A DNA stretch of 64,000 bases from Tetrahymena thermophila SB210. Lineage: Eukaryota > Ciliophora > Oligohymenophorea > Hymenostomatida > Tetrahymenidae. A program made the translations under genes and the position numbers. This document shows, piece after piece, positions 51,323 through 62,587 of this stretch (the stretch's first letter is position 1; each line of letters starts with the position of its first letter). Under the pieces are notes generated by a model, which was given only the letters and a program-made list of their open reading frames with translations, was not told the DNA's origin and made no database searches. The DNA lies in NCBI RefSeq assembly GCF_000189635.1, contig NW_002476326.1:62001-126000 (forward strand), read 5' to 3'.

Positions 51323-51394
51323 GATAAATGTAAAAATAAATACAAATTCTATTAGTATTTATATATATGATCAAGTATATTTTTGAGTTTAAAA

Positions 51395-51715
51395 TTAATC
51401 TAAAACATTATTTCAATTTATTTTTTATTATTTTTTGTTCATTAAAAAAGTTATTTCTTAATAGTTTGCTGAATTTAAAATCATTAAATTTTTAATATAG
51501 TCATATAAATAATAATTGTTGATAGTAGAAATCAAAGCTTAATATTCTGATTTATCATTAAAAAAGTATTTAAGAAACATTTTTAAGATATCGTTTTGAG
51601 TATGAATTAGACAAATTAATTTTAAAAAATAGTCATTTGATACTTAAAAATATGATTAAGTAAATTTGTTTGTTTTAATAATCTAAAAATAAATAACAAA
51701 TTTTATAAAATTAAA
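51395..51715. repeat. GZ-TPR spacer, copy a (no TPR gene attached)
   Basis: Spacer DNA following GZ-2 that resembles 52010-52424 and 55715-56126. Shared blocks are TCTAAAACATTAT, TTATTATTTTTTGT, TTGCTGAATTTAAAA and GATTTATCATTAAAAAAGTA. Here it is not followed by a TPR gene but by a GZ fragment. Confidence 0.75.
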
Positions 51716-51731
51716 TTATAGAAAGTAGAAT

Positions 51732-51929
51732 GAATATTAACTTACTTAATAAGAGTTTGATGAAGATCTAATTAAAATTAAATCACAAATAAACAATAAT
51801 TTCCTTCACAACATGTTTGAAAAATCTGATATAAAATAATATCTTAAAAAAAGGGTAAAATCTTATTTCAAATAGGTTTTAAAAAATAGATCAATGATTT
51901 AAGTAAATAAAGAAATAAATAATTATTGA
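51732..51929 (+). pseudogene. GZ C-terminal fragment
   Basis: A 66-codon frame ending in TGA matches only the C-terminal tail of GZ proteins: LTQQEFDEDLIKIKSQINNN, FLHNMFEKSDIKQY and SYFKQVLKNRSMIQVNKEIN. The rest of the gene is missing. It lies between two copies of the spacer, as expected for the remains of a GZ gene after unequal crossing-over. It has no start of its own and is unlikely to be expressed as a functional protein. Confidence 0.85.
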
Positions 51930-52009
51930 AAAGAATAAGGATGAGATAAATATTCTTACACATTAATTAAAAATTATATTAGTATATACTTTGATATATG
52001 ATTAAAAAT

Positions 52010-52424
52010 ATTTTTGTGTTCAAAATTAATCTAAAACATTATATCAACTTATTTTTTATTATTTTTTGTCCATTAGCTAAGCTATTTCTATTTATTTTAA
52101 TTTCAAATAATATTTTACTGAAATAGCTTAGAAACATTTCATGAATTTTAAAAAAAGCATTTGTTCTATTATTAATAATTTGCTGAATTTAAAAACATTT
52201 AATTTTTTATTTACTCTGATAAATATTAATTGTTGATTAGTAGAAAGTAAAGTTTAACACAGTAATCTAACATTAAAAAAGTATTTAAGAAACATTTATA
52301 AGAAATTGTTTTGAGTTGAATTAGACAAATCAATTTTAAAAAAATAATGATTTTTGATACTTAAATTAATCATTAAGTAAATTCCATTTGATAGTATAAT
52401 CAAAATAAATAACAACACTAACAA
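52010..52424. repeat. GZ-TPR spacer, copy b
   Basis: Spacer between the GZ fragment and TPR-2, similar over most of its length to 55715-56126. It includes AAGCTATTTCTATTTATTTT, TAGCTTAGAAACATTT, TTGTTGATTAGTAGAAA and GATTTTTGATACTTAA. Confidence 0.8.
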
Positions 52425-53549
52425 ATGATAGTTAAATAAAAAGAAATTCATGTGTTCTTTGCAAACAAATAAACTATTGTTTTTAATGAAAATATCAAGT
52501 AATTAACATAAAAAATTTAGAAATAATATTCTGAAAATCCTCATGATATACAATTACAAACCATCTTAGTTTAAATTTACTATAAATATTAAAATAATTA
52601 CAAAATTGCATTAAAGATGATAAAAGATATATTGTTATAAGATAAATTACAAATGGACGCAAGGCTAGATTTAGCTGAAGTTATGCTAGAATTTAATATA
52701 GGCAGCAAAGAAGATATCTAAAATTTAATCAATGAATGTTACAACTTAGATTCAAATTATTGGCGTACATATTTTACTCATATAAAATACTACGATTCGA
52801 TTGACTCAAATGATCTATTCCTCAGTAATGTACTCTAGAAATTTCTTATAAAATTCCCAGATAACATATGGCTGAAGGTTTATCTGTTATAAGTATTATC
52901 TGATTCAAATAAATCTTAATTAAAAGAAGAAAATGCAAAAGAAATTTTGGATTCTGAGTTTCTTGACTATGACTTGATGAGAAGATTATCTTACTTTCTA
53001 ATGAATGTAGGATTTAATGATAAAGTTGTATAGTTGTTAGAGTAAGGTTTAAAGTTAAATCCCAATTCTTTTATTTGTTTAAATAATTTAGGATACTTTA
53101 TGAAAACTAATCATAAAAACAATCTTAAATGCATAGAACTTTGTAAAAAAGCTTTACAACAAAATTGTAGAAGTTTGGCAACATTAAATAACATAGCTTA
53201 TACATATTAAAATATGAATAATTACAAAGAGAGCACAAAGTACTTAAAAAAATGCTTAGATGTTTATTCTTATAGTCCTTGCTAGTTCTAAAATATTGCA
53301 TATAATTATTAAGAAATAGAAGAATTTGAAATGTCATTTTATTATTTGTTAAAAGGATTGAAAAAATTTCCTAACTCTGCTATCTTAAATGTATAATAAC
53401 AACTCATATTTTTTTAAATAAGTGATGAAGGAATAATAGACAAAGAAGAATTCGAACTTCTTTCATAAAAAAACTGTGATTTATAATTAAAATTAAATGA
53501 GCCTTACTATTATAACACTCATCTAATATTTAACTTAGTATTTTAATGA
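52425..53549 (+). CDS. TPR-like helical repeat protein, TPR-2
   Basis: Intronless, 374 residues, TGA stop; a close paralog of TPR-3 and a distant one of TPR-1. Tandem helical units show TPR-type residues: IQLQTILVQIYYKYQNNYKI, LLEQGLKLNPNSFICLNNLG, CIELCKKALQQNCRSLATLN, NIAYTYQNMNNYKESTKYL and SFYYLLKGLKKFPNSAIL. The conserved blocks MDARLDLAEVMLEF and NYWRTYF are shared by all three members. The C-terminus is LNEPYYYNTHLIFNLVFQ. There is no signal peptide or membrane segment, so it is probably a soluble adaptor. It follows a GZ fragment and the conserved spacer on the same strand. Confidence 0.88.
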
Positions 53550-54338
53550 AATTTTAAATAAATTTTAAAAGAATAAATTAATTATAATAAGTTAGTTAAT
53601 TGTAAAATATATATAAAAGTAATTAAAAATAATAAAACTACAAATTTAAACTATAAAAATATTTTCATGTTTTTTAGTTACAAAATCATTAAAATATATT
53701 TTTTTTTATACATAATTACCCTCCTTTTTAAATCTTAAAATGTTCCCTTGTAACCTCATTTTACAAATTTTATTTAATGCATAAGTAGATATAAAATAAA
53801 ATTTATTAAACTATACAATTTATCTGATTGGAACAAACTTTATAGGTTAGAATTAAAAAGTAAAAAATAAAAATAGTTAATAATTATTTAGAATTAATTC
53901 AAATAAATGACAGATAAATAAAACAATTGTACATGTTTAATAAATAATTTGATTTAGTTTTAAGCCTAATAAAATAATTTGTGTGAAAAAAGAAAATATC
54001 TTTTTTTGAAATAGAAAATTTTTTATGAAATAATTTGTAAAATTTAATATAATTAAAAATTATTTAGAATTAGTTCAAATAGGTATCAGATATATGACGC
54101 TTAATATTTTAAATGTATATTAATAATTAATAAAAACTTTTATTTAGCTTAAATTGGTATTTAGATAAATTTGATAAATAAAAGTATTTTATTTAGTTAG
54201 CTAAACTTTTATAAAATTCAAGATTTTTATTATTTAAAAAGACTGACACGAAAAATTTTATAATTTAATTAAATAAAAGAAAAAATATTAAATCTTAAAA
54301 AAGTCCTAAATTAATTAATTAATTAAATATTTCATAAA
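53550..54338. other. Spacer between TPR-2 and GZ-3
   Basis: AT-rich. Its second half resembles the upstream regions of GZ-1 and GZ-2. A second, imperfect internal echo of AATTATTTAGAATTA appears near 53885 and 54060. No gene. Confidence 0.55.
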
Positions 54339-55670
54339 ATGGATGACCAAAAAAAAATCAAATATACAAAAAATTTGAAAGTTCCCCCTTACAATTTGTA
54401 AAATGATGGTAAATATTACAACGATACTTTGAAATTCAATGCACGCTAGGGTCATGGATATGCAGCTGAACAAGCGAATAATCTGATTGATGAATTAAAA
54501 GGAGATAAAGCTGTTGTTCTTAATGAATATATTAAAAATGGACCTGATAGAATTGTGAATGGAAATTTAATTCAAACAAAATATTGTAAGAATGCTTATT
54601 CTACTTTTAAAAACTGCTTTAAAGATGGTGAGTTTAGATATAATGGCTAATAAATAGAAGTACCTCCAGAATAATATGACGAGGTGATACAATTGTTCCA
54701 AGATAAGGGAATAAAAGATGTTACAATAAGAAAGGGACATGTCAGCTATAAAGTAGCTAAAAACATTGCTAAGTCTGGAACTATTGAAGGCCTTACGTAT
54801 GATACAGTTACCGGTATAAAAATGGGTATTAATGTTTTTGGTATTAGTGCTGTATTAACTTTTGCTTTTACTAAATGGAATGGAGGGAGTACAGAAGAAT
54901 GTGTCAAATAATCTTTATAAACAGCATCATCAATTTTTGGAATGTCTCTCGTGTCACATGTATTTTCTCAATAATTCGCTAGATCTAGTTTTAACGGGTT
55001 TGCTCATTAATCGACACTAAATGTTTTGAAAAAGGTCTTAACTAAAGATTAATTTGCCTCATTTGCTAACAGCTTTAGAGGCGAGGGAGCTAAAAAAATT
55101 TATGGCGCTGCTGCTTAACAAAATGTTGCTAAAATGGTGAAAGGTTAAGCTGTCTTTGCTGCAGGTATCTTAGTCCTTTAAACAGGTTGGGATGTAATTG
55201 GTGTAACAAGAGGAAAAATATCTGGAAAACAGTTTGCTAAAAATTTTTTCAGTAACCTTGGTAGCGCTGGAGGTGGTATTGCTGGTGCAGTGTATGGAAC
55301 TTGTATAGCAGGACCTGTTGGAGGTATAATTGGGGGAATAGTAGGAGGAATAATTTCTTAATTTACCGTTAAAAAAGTACTTGATTAAATTACTCCTGAT
55401 GATCTAGATGAGATGGCAGAAATTTTATAAAATTTAATTTGTAAACTTTAGTAAGAAGAATATTTGCTTACTTAATAAGAGTTCAATGATTTTCTAAATA
55501 AAATTCAATCAGTAATAAACAAAGATTTCCTTCAAAACATGTTTGAAAGCTCAAATAGATAATAATATGCTAAAGATAAGGTAAAACCTTATTTCTAATA
55601 GGCTTTAAAAAATAGACCAAAAATTTAAGTAAATAAAGAAATAAATGAATATTTACAAATAGAAGGATGA
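54339..55670 (+). CDS. GZ family member 3
   Basis: Intact intronless frame of 443 residues, TGA stop. It is closest to GZ-1 and nearly identical over its last two thirds. The N-terminal pattern is GHGYAAEQANNLIDELKGD, NGPDRIVNG and IQTKYC, with the E, D and QxK positions kept. IIRKGHVSYK is TIRKGHVSYK here. The glycine-rich segment is AGPVGGIIGGIVGGIIS and the tail ends QVNKEINEYLQIEG. It is paired with TPR-3, which lies 456 bases downstream on the same strand across a conserved spacer. The high identity with GZ-1 but different pairing suggests gene conversion or recent duplication within the locus. Confidence 0.87.
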
Positions 55671-55714
55671 TAAAACTTATATTAGTATTTTAAAATAAGA
55701 TCAAATATATATTT

Positions 55715-56126
55715 GTGTTTTTTATTTAATCTAAAACATTATATTGAATTACTTTTTATTATTTTTTGTTCATTAACTAAGTTATTTCTATTTATTTTAA
55801 TTTCAAATTAAATTTTACTAAAATAGCTTAGAAACATTTGAAGAATTTAAAAAATATTTTTTCTTTTAATAATAATTTGCTGAATTTAAAAACATTAAAT
55901 TTTATATTTAATCAGATAAATAATAATTGTTGATTAGTAGAAAACAAAACTTAATATTCTAATTTATCATTAAAAAATTTTATAAGAAAAATTTATAAGA
56001 TATTGTTTTGAGTGTGAATTAGACAGTCAAATTAATTTTATAAAAATATTGATTTTTGATACTTAATTATATCATTAATTAAATTCTATTTAATTTTATA
56101 ATCTAAATAAACAACAGGATTAACAG
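55715..56126. repeat. GZ-TPR spacer, copy c
   Basis: Spacer between GZ-3 and TPR-3; similar to 52010-52424 from TCTAAAACATTATAT through TTGTTGATTAGTAGAAA to the TPR start. It shows that each GZ and the following TPR gene were duplicated as one segment. Confidence 0.8.
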
Positions 56127-57248
56127 ATGATAGTTAGCGAAAAAGTAATTCACGTGTTCTTTGCAAAAAAATAAACTATTGTTTTTAATGAAAATATCTA
56201 ACAGTTAACAGAAAATATTTAGAAATAATATTCTGAAAATCCTCATGATATATAGTTGCAAACCATCTTAGCTTAAATTTACTATAAATATTAAAATAAT
56301 TACAAAATTGCATTAAAGATGATAAAAGATATATTGATATAAGATACATTAGAAATAGACGCAAGGCTTGATTTAGCTGAAATTATGATAGATTTTAATT
56401 TAGGAAGCAAAGAAGATATATAAAATTTAATCTATGAATGTTATAACTTAGATTAAAATTATTGGCGTACATATTATATTCATATAAAATACTACGATTG
56501 GATTCAATCATAAGATCTATTCCTCATTATTGTGCTCAAGTAATTTCTTATAAAATTCCCAAATAATATATGGTTAAAGGTTTATCTGCTATAAATATTA
56601 TCTGATTAAAATAAATCTTAATTAAAAGAAGAAAATGCTTAAGAATTTTTGGATTCTGATTTTCTTGACTATGATTTGATGAGAAGATTAGCTTACATTC
56701 TAAGGAATGAAGGATTTAATGAAAAAGCTCTATAGTTGTTAGAGTAAGGTTTAAATTTAAATCCCAATTCTTTTATGTGTTTAAATAATTTAGGATACTT
56801 TATGAAAACTAATCATAAAAACAATCTTGAATGCATAGAACTTTGTAAAAAATCATTACAATAAAATTTTAGAAATTTGGCAACATTAAATAACATAGCT
56901 TATACATATGAAGACATGAATAATTTCAAAGAGAGTACAAAGTACTTAAAAAGATACTTAGATATTTATTAGAGCCCTTATTAATTCAAAAGTATTGCAT
57001 ATAATTATGAATAATTAGAAGAATTTGAAATGTCATTTTATTATTTGTTAAAAGGACTTAAAAAGTTTCCTAATTCTCCTATCTTAAACAAAAGATAGTA
57101 ACTTATATTTTTAAAAATAAGTGGTTAGGAAATAATAGACAAAGAAGAATTCGAAAGTCTTTCATAAAAAAACTGTGATTTATAATTAAAATTAAATGAG
57201 CCTTACTATTATAACCCTCATCTAATATTGAACTTTGTATTTAAATGA
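56127..57248 (+). CDS. TPR-like helical repeat protein, TPR-3
   Basis: Intronless, 373 residues, TGA stop; highly similar to TPR-2 throughout. Examples of shared blocks are LMRRLAYILRNEGFNEKALQ, CIELCKKSLQQNFRNLATLN, NIAYTYEDMNNFKESTKYL and LNEPYYYNPHLI. Substitutions are scattered and conservative with no frame damage, so both copies seem functional. It is the last plus-strand gene of the GZ-TPR locus and converges on TAF2. Confidence 0.88.
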
Positions 57249-57499
57249 AATTTTTAATAAATTTCTATAATCCAAGAATAAATTTAATATTGTCAATTGA
57301 GTAATTGTAAAATATTTATAAAAGTAATTAAAAATAATAAAAATACAAATTTAAACTAAAAAAATTGATTAAAAAGTAATCATTAATTAATTAATAGTTA
57401 AGAAATAAGTAAATTAATTAGTTAATTATTAAGATATTTAATATTTAAATTTTAAATATTATTTATTTATTTATTAATATAATTTATTATTTGTCAATT
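57249..57499. other. Short convergent spacer
   Basis: AT-rich 250 bases between the stops of TPR-3 and TAF2, with (TTAA)n and (TTTA)n runs. It must contain both poly(A) regions. Confidence 0.6.
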
Positions 57500-60400
57500 T
57501 CAATTAAAATGTATTCTATTTTTTTCTTCCTAAATACTTACACGACGTTAAGGTTATCCTTGAGGTGGTGCTAGTGATTTTATCTGGCTTTTATATTATT
57601 ATTGGATCATCTAGTTGCTGTTATCGATGACAATATTTTTTTATTTTTTTAAATGGCCATTGTATATTTCTTAAGCAGTGTCAAAACAATGATTGATTAA
57701 TTCCTTTAGCAAAGTGCATTATTTTGAATTTATTTTTTGTTGGTTCATGTACTCGTCTGGAACTTAAAGTGTTTGTCTTTTAACCTCTTCGAATGTTTTA
57801 TATTTATCTTTTTTCAAGCTTCTCTTGACTTACTTAAATGTTTATAGTTTTACATTGATTGTAATGTTATTGGAGTTAGCATCCATCACTCCGTTGGACT
57901 AATTTTATTATAATTCTTGATTCATTTTGTTTTGATGATCAGTTTATTTTATTAAAAAGTCAAGAATAAACTTAGATATTCTAATAACATTAATGTTTCC
58001 TTTATCTTTTTTACAAAAACTTAAAATTTAATCTTTAATGTTAATTTCAGAATTGATTCTTTTTCTTTTTTTCTACTTGAAGATTTATCTGTACTTTTGT
58101 TCGTCTGACTGGTCCTTCTTATCTCCATCGCTCTTAGACCAATTAATCCAATTTTTATCAACACAAAATCCAATGTCCTCTTCTTCTTGCACATATTATT
58201 TTCTCAAAATCGTGCAAAAAGGAGCCCAGTGGAAGTAGATATCCCTAAATTGATAATAAAATTTGTAAGTAAATCCAATAACAAATAATAAGAAATCTTT
58301 ACCTGTACATTTTAACCCAATAAAGTCTAACATATGGATTAACAAGAGAAGCTGATGATACAAGCTATTCCCAGATTACTTATGCAAAGAGCATATTTTA
58401 ATGATAGTCTAACTTAAATTGCATGTCTTCAACAAAGCTATTAATATTTACATGCACATACTGTTTTAGAATGGCAAGATAATTGATGTAGTCTTGGCAT
58501 TTGACAAAATTCAACCTAGCTTTTTCTATTTTTTTAATTAAGTACATAAACATTTGGTGGGGGAGATAAGAATTTGAGTCTTCCTTTCTTAGAAATTTAT
58601 CATAAAGATATATCCCTTTCATATTAACTTGATTTTTCTATACCTTGAAATCCTATATCTATTGATTAATTTAATCAATAAAGACTTAAAGGTCTTGATT
58701 TTCTGTTTGAATAACTACTCCTTTAGACTCTTTGACCTTAGAGTAACCATTTATTCCATTTTCGTTTGAATTCCCATTTTTATATGGTTGACTATTTCCA
58801 TTTACTTACTTTACTTCACCATTATTCTCTTCTATCATTTTATCATTTAATTCAATTTTAATATCTTCTATTTCATCTTCTTCTCCTTCTCCAAATTTAT
58901 TTTTGCAAATTAATTCATTCTTCATCAAAAAGAAATAATAATTCATAATAATAGCTTTAAATACAACATCGTTCAAAGAGCATTCAATATATTCTAACTC
59001 TAAGCACCTATTAATTAATATTTTAAATTATTCTTGATCAATAATGTACAATTAACTATTTTACCTTATAACTTCCTTAAGAATAGTCTTTTTAAAGTAA
59101 GGATGATTAGTCAGCAAAAGCGAACCAATTAAATTGGCTCTGTATATAGAGTCATCAAACCTATTAATAGAATTATCATTTTCTTTTATGAGCTTAAGGA
59201 GGTATCGAATAGTATTTTCAGGAGGATATTATTTGTCAGCATCAACTGATATATTTTCGTCATAACAGTAAGGAAGACCTCTGATAATCGTCATCAATAT
59301 CATATATTTCTTGTAGCTTTAAAAATTATTAGGCAGAAGTGATTTATCCTAACCAATTACATTCTTTTTAATAAGCTCTTCTAACAAATTAAAACATTCT
59401 TACCTAGCCTTTTTGACCTTAGATGAATTTCTAATAATTACATCCAAGATCTCTACTTAAAGGTCAGTTTCTAAATCATCTTTTTAGATTATAAGTTTTA
59501 AGTTCTTAACTATATCATATGAATCCTAGTCATAATTTTTATTTCTAAGCTATCTTAGCAGATAGAGAGTAACCGAAATATATTTGTATCTATGTTTTTT
59601 ATCCTTCATCAGTTAAGTCAAGAGTGAATGGAGATTCTATTGAGGAAAATCCAAAGAAAGTAAGTACTTATTAGAAGGGTCTATTTTTATCCATACTTTC
59701 TCTAATTCATCTTATTTCTTCTTTGATCCTAAAACCCATAAGTTGATAAATAAATTATGAATAAACAAATAATTGAATTTCTAAATAAAACAAATAATTT
59801 TTATGATAAATAAATAGAATTTAAATGGTTTCTTTAAGAAAGTTTTGAAAATACCTTATTGCTTTTTTTTGCTGTCGTCTTCGTCATCCTCTTTCTTTTT
59901 ACCGTTATTTTTACGAGTTTCTGATCTGTAGGCGACATCTCTTTTGAATTTGTGGTTTTTATCAAGAGTGATCATCTTAATTTCATCATCTTTTTAAATG
60001 GAAACATTTTGCTGATCTTTATCCCTAACTTCTGATACGATTAATTCAAGCTTTCCTTAGAAAAATCTAGATGACTTTAATATTAATGGTACTATCAATC
60101 TTCCATTACCAAGATTATCTTTGGTAATTATTTTAGGTTTTTCATCTTTGTGGGCTTGGCTTTTTGATTCCTCTCCTTCTTCATCAGAAGAATCTCCTTA
60201 CTCACCTATTGTTTCATTTTCTAGCATTCTCATTTAGTGTGAATGGATGCAATTTTTCTTTTCGAGCTCATTTCTATAATAGTTATGGTATCTAAAATAC
60301 TCTTCTTATAAAGCAGTTTAAGTTACTTGCACAGAAATCTTTTTAATAAAATAGCAAATTGATTTTACAGAAATAAAACAATAGTTAGTTATTTTACTTT

Positions 60401-62587
60401 GTTTTCTTTACGAGAATCTTCATATTCAAAAGCAAAGTGAGGGATACCTGTGCATTCTATAAATTACTTTCTGAAATTTTTATCTTTTATTGAGTAGTTT
60501 TTATGAATAAATTTAAATATATAGTCTGTAGTTATTTTTTAGTCTTTTTCTGCACTATCGAGAATTGAATTTACAAATTCACTTCCTTTGCTATTACACT
60601 TTATAGCTAAAATATGGAATATTAATCTGGCTTTTAGTATATACACTTCGTCTACAAATTTTTCAAAACCAAAAGTAAGCTCATCAGCACATGATAAGGG
60701 AGCTACTTCTTCTCCTTGCTCCACCAAATAATTTAATTTCTCAAATTATTTAGCCATCAGTAATCTGAATTCAAATGCATTTTCTTTCTTTTTAAAAATA
60801 AAAAAAACAATTTTCAAAACCCATGCTTTTCATTTTCATTAAAAAGTTTTATTAAGTTTTAAAAATTAATTACATCACTTAGGAGAGTTTTGTAATACAA
60901 ATCAGTCATATATCCTATATTTTTTTAAAACAAGATTTGTATCTAAAATAAATTATCTTTAAATTTATTTACCATTTACGCCTATTAGAATCCAATAATC
61001 AACATGGTACCTGGTACCTACTGATACTTTTTATTAGCATATTGAAAAGTTAATCAATTTAAAATATTAAAGCAATCTAAAATTTTATTCTATTTAAGTT
61101 TAAGCAAGCAAAGGTGCTAAGAAAAATTCATCTATACATCCAAGCTTGTAAAAACCCTAGGGAAGTTAATCTAGTGTATAGTCAAATTGCTTAGTTATGT
61201 TTTCTTAATAGTTATACATTGAGTTAGCAATTAATTTATTGCTTTGAAAGGGAGTTTAGTTTGAATCGTTTTCCTCGAAAACTGTAACAGTCATATGACT
61301 TTACGTGAATATATTTGGAAGGAAAATAATTTTGTAAATATTAAGGTATTCTGAAAGATCTTAAAGCTGCTATTGAGCAATAGATTTCAATATTGATTCG
61401 ATAAGAATTAGAGTAACATCTAGTCTCTTTTTATCAACACCGATGCTTGAAGCTATCAAGACTTAATTATTTTTTTAAGTTTTAAAATTAGAGAGTTCTG
61501 TCTTAAATTTGCCAATGCATATACCAATATGATCGGTTTTAATTTTCTTCTGAATTGAATATTTAAATAGTATTTTTCCATTTTCGTCAATTAATTATTC
61601 CTTTAAATCTCCTGAACAAAGAGCCAAATAATCGTATTCTTATTATTAAAATATAGTTTTATCACTTTGAACAACTACATTAAGATCTGTTATGAAGACT
61701 TCCCTGTCTAAGCTAGGTACCCAATATTGAGCACTTCTAACAAAATACTCAGTTAGAACAAATATTTCATTAATTTTAACAGTTTGAATATCGCTAAACT
61801 CGCTTTCTTGTGTATTAACATATCTTTCATTTTCTAAAAAGCGAATTCCTGCTACAGGATTCTCCATTTCATAATCAACAGTTAACAAACCTTAATAATT
61901 CAATGCCTCAACCTAAATTTAATTTTAATCATCATTTGGATTTTCATCCTAATTATCAATTGCACTTTGCATTAATTCCTTATCGACATCAAAAAATAAC
62001 TATATTCCAGATATTTCTTTATTTTCAAAGCATTTGCGATGTGTTACGATGTACTAATCTATTGAAACAGGTGTTGGAAGAATTGAAGATAAAATTAATG
62101 CTTGCTTTTCAGGTGACATATAATAATACTCCCTTAAATTTAATATATCATCACCTTGTATTTTTTAGTAAACAATATTTGTCAGATTCATTTGTTAAGC
62201 ATATAAATGCATATTCATGCTTTCTGGAATTACATTTTCTTCCTTTTTACCTATTACATCTTTATCTAATCCTTCTATATTCATCTTTTCTTCTATCATT
62301 CTATCATCTATATCAGATAAAACACTCATATTTCTTTATAAATTCTAAACTCTAGGATCTCCCATCATTGATTGCTATTTTGCTATCTCATTTAACCCAT
62401 CTAATCCATCTTTTTTGACATTCTTTTAATTCTCTCCTTAAAAATTTTTATTATTATTTTGATTTTCTTTATTTTCGAATCCTTCAACGATTGTGAGTAA
62501 AAACTTGGTCTGACCTTTTACTGTTCTCTTTTTAGGATCTATTTCTAAAAATATTGATTGCTTTTCTACATGTAACCTATATGTCAT
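57500..62587 (-). CDS. TAF2: TFIID subunit 2 (TAF2-like)
   Basis: Nuclear general transcription factor subunit with an inactive M1-aminopeptidase fold that contacts promoter DNA. The start at 62587 gives MTYRLHVEKQSIFLEIDPKK, like the first TAF2 strands. Further blocks are NPVAGIRFLENERYVNT and SAQYWVPSLDREVFIT (about 61700), YWILIGVNG (about 60990), FGFEKFVDEVYILKARLIFH (about 60650), FIHKNYSIKDKKFQ and RMHRYPSLCFGYED, an acidic loop, then VWIKIDPSNKYLLSL (about 59660), a HEAT-like region and LLKLIKENDNSINRFDDSIY (about 59170), which matches the TAF2 motif around YNDNRKNKFSDNYYRAE. A Q-rich tail ends at TGA 57500-57502. Introns lie near 62250-62133 (or only 62154-62133), 61000-60850, 60410-60360, 59860-59740 and 58310-58245. 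No zinc-binding HExxH is seen, as expected for TAF2. Confidence 0.88.

Noticed and set aside
47104-57248. GZ and TPR genes as pseudogenes because of many in-frame TAA/TAG
   Set aside because: These codons are Gln in this code. Each full copy closes exactly on TGA with conserved motifs; only the fragment at 51732-51929 is a relic.
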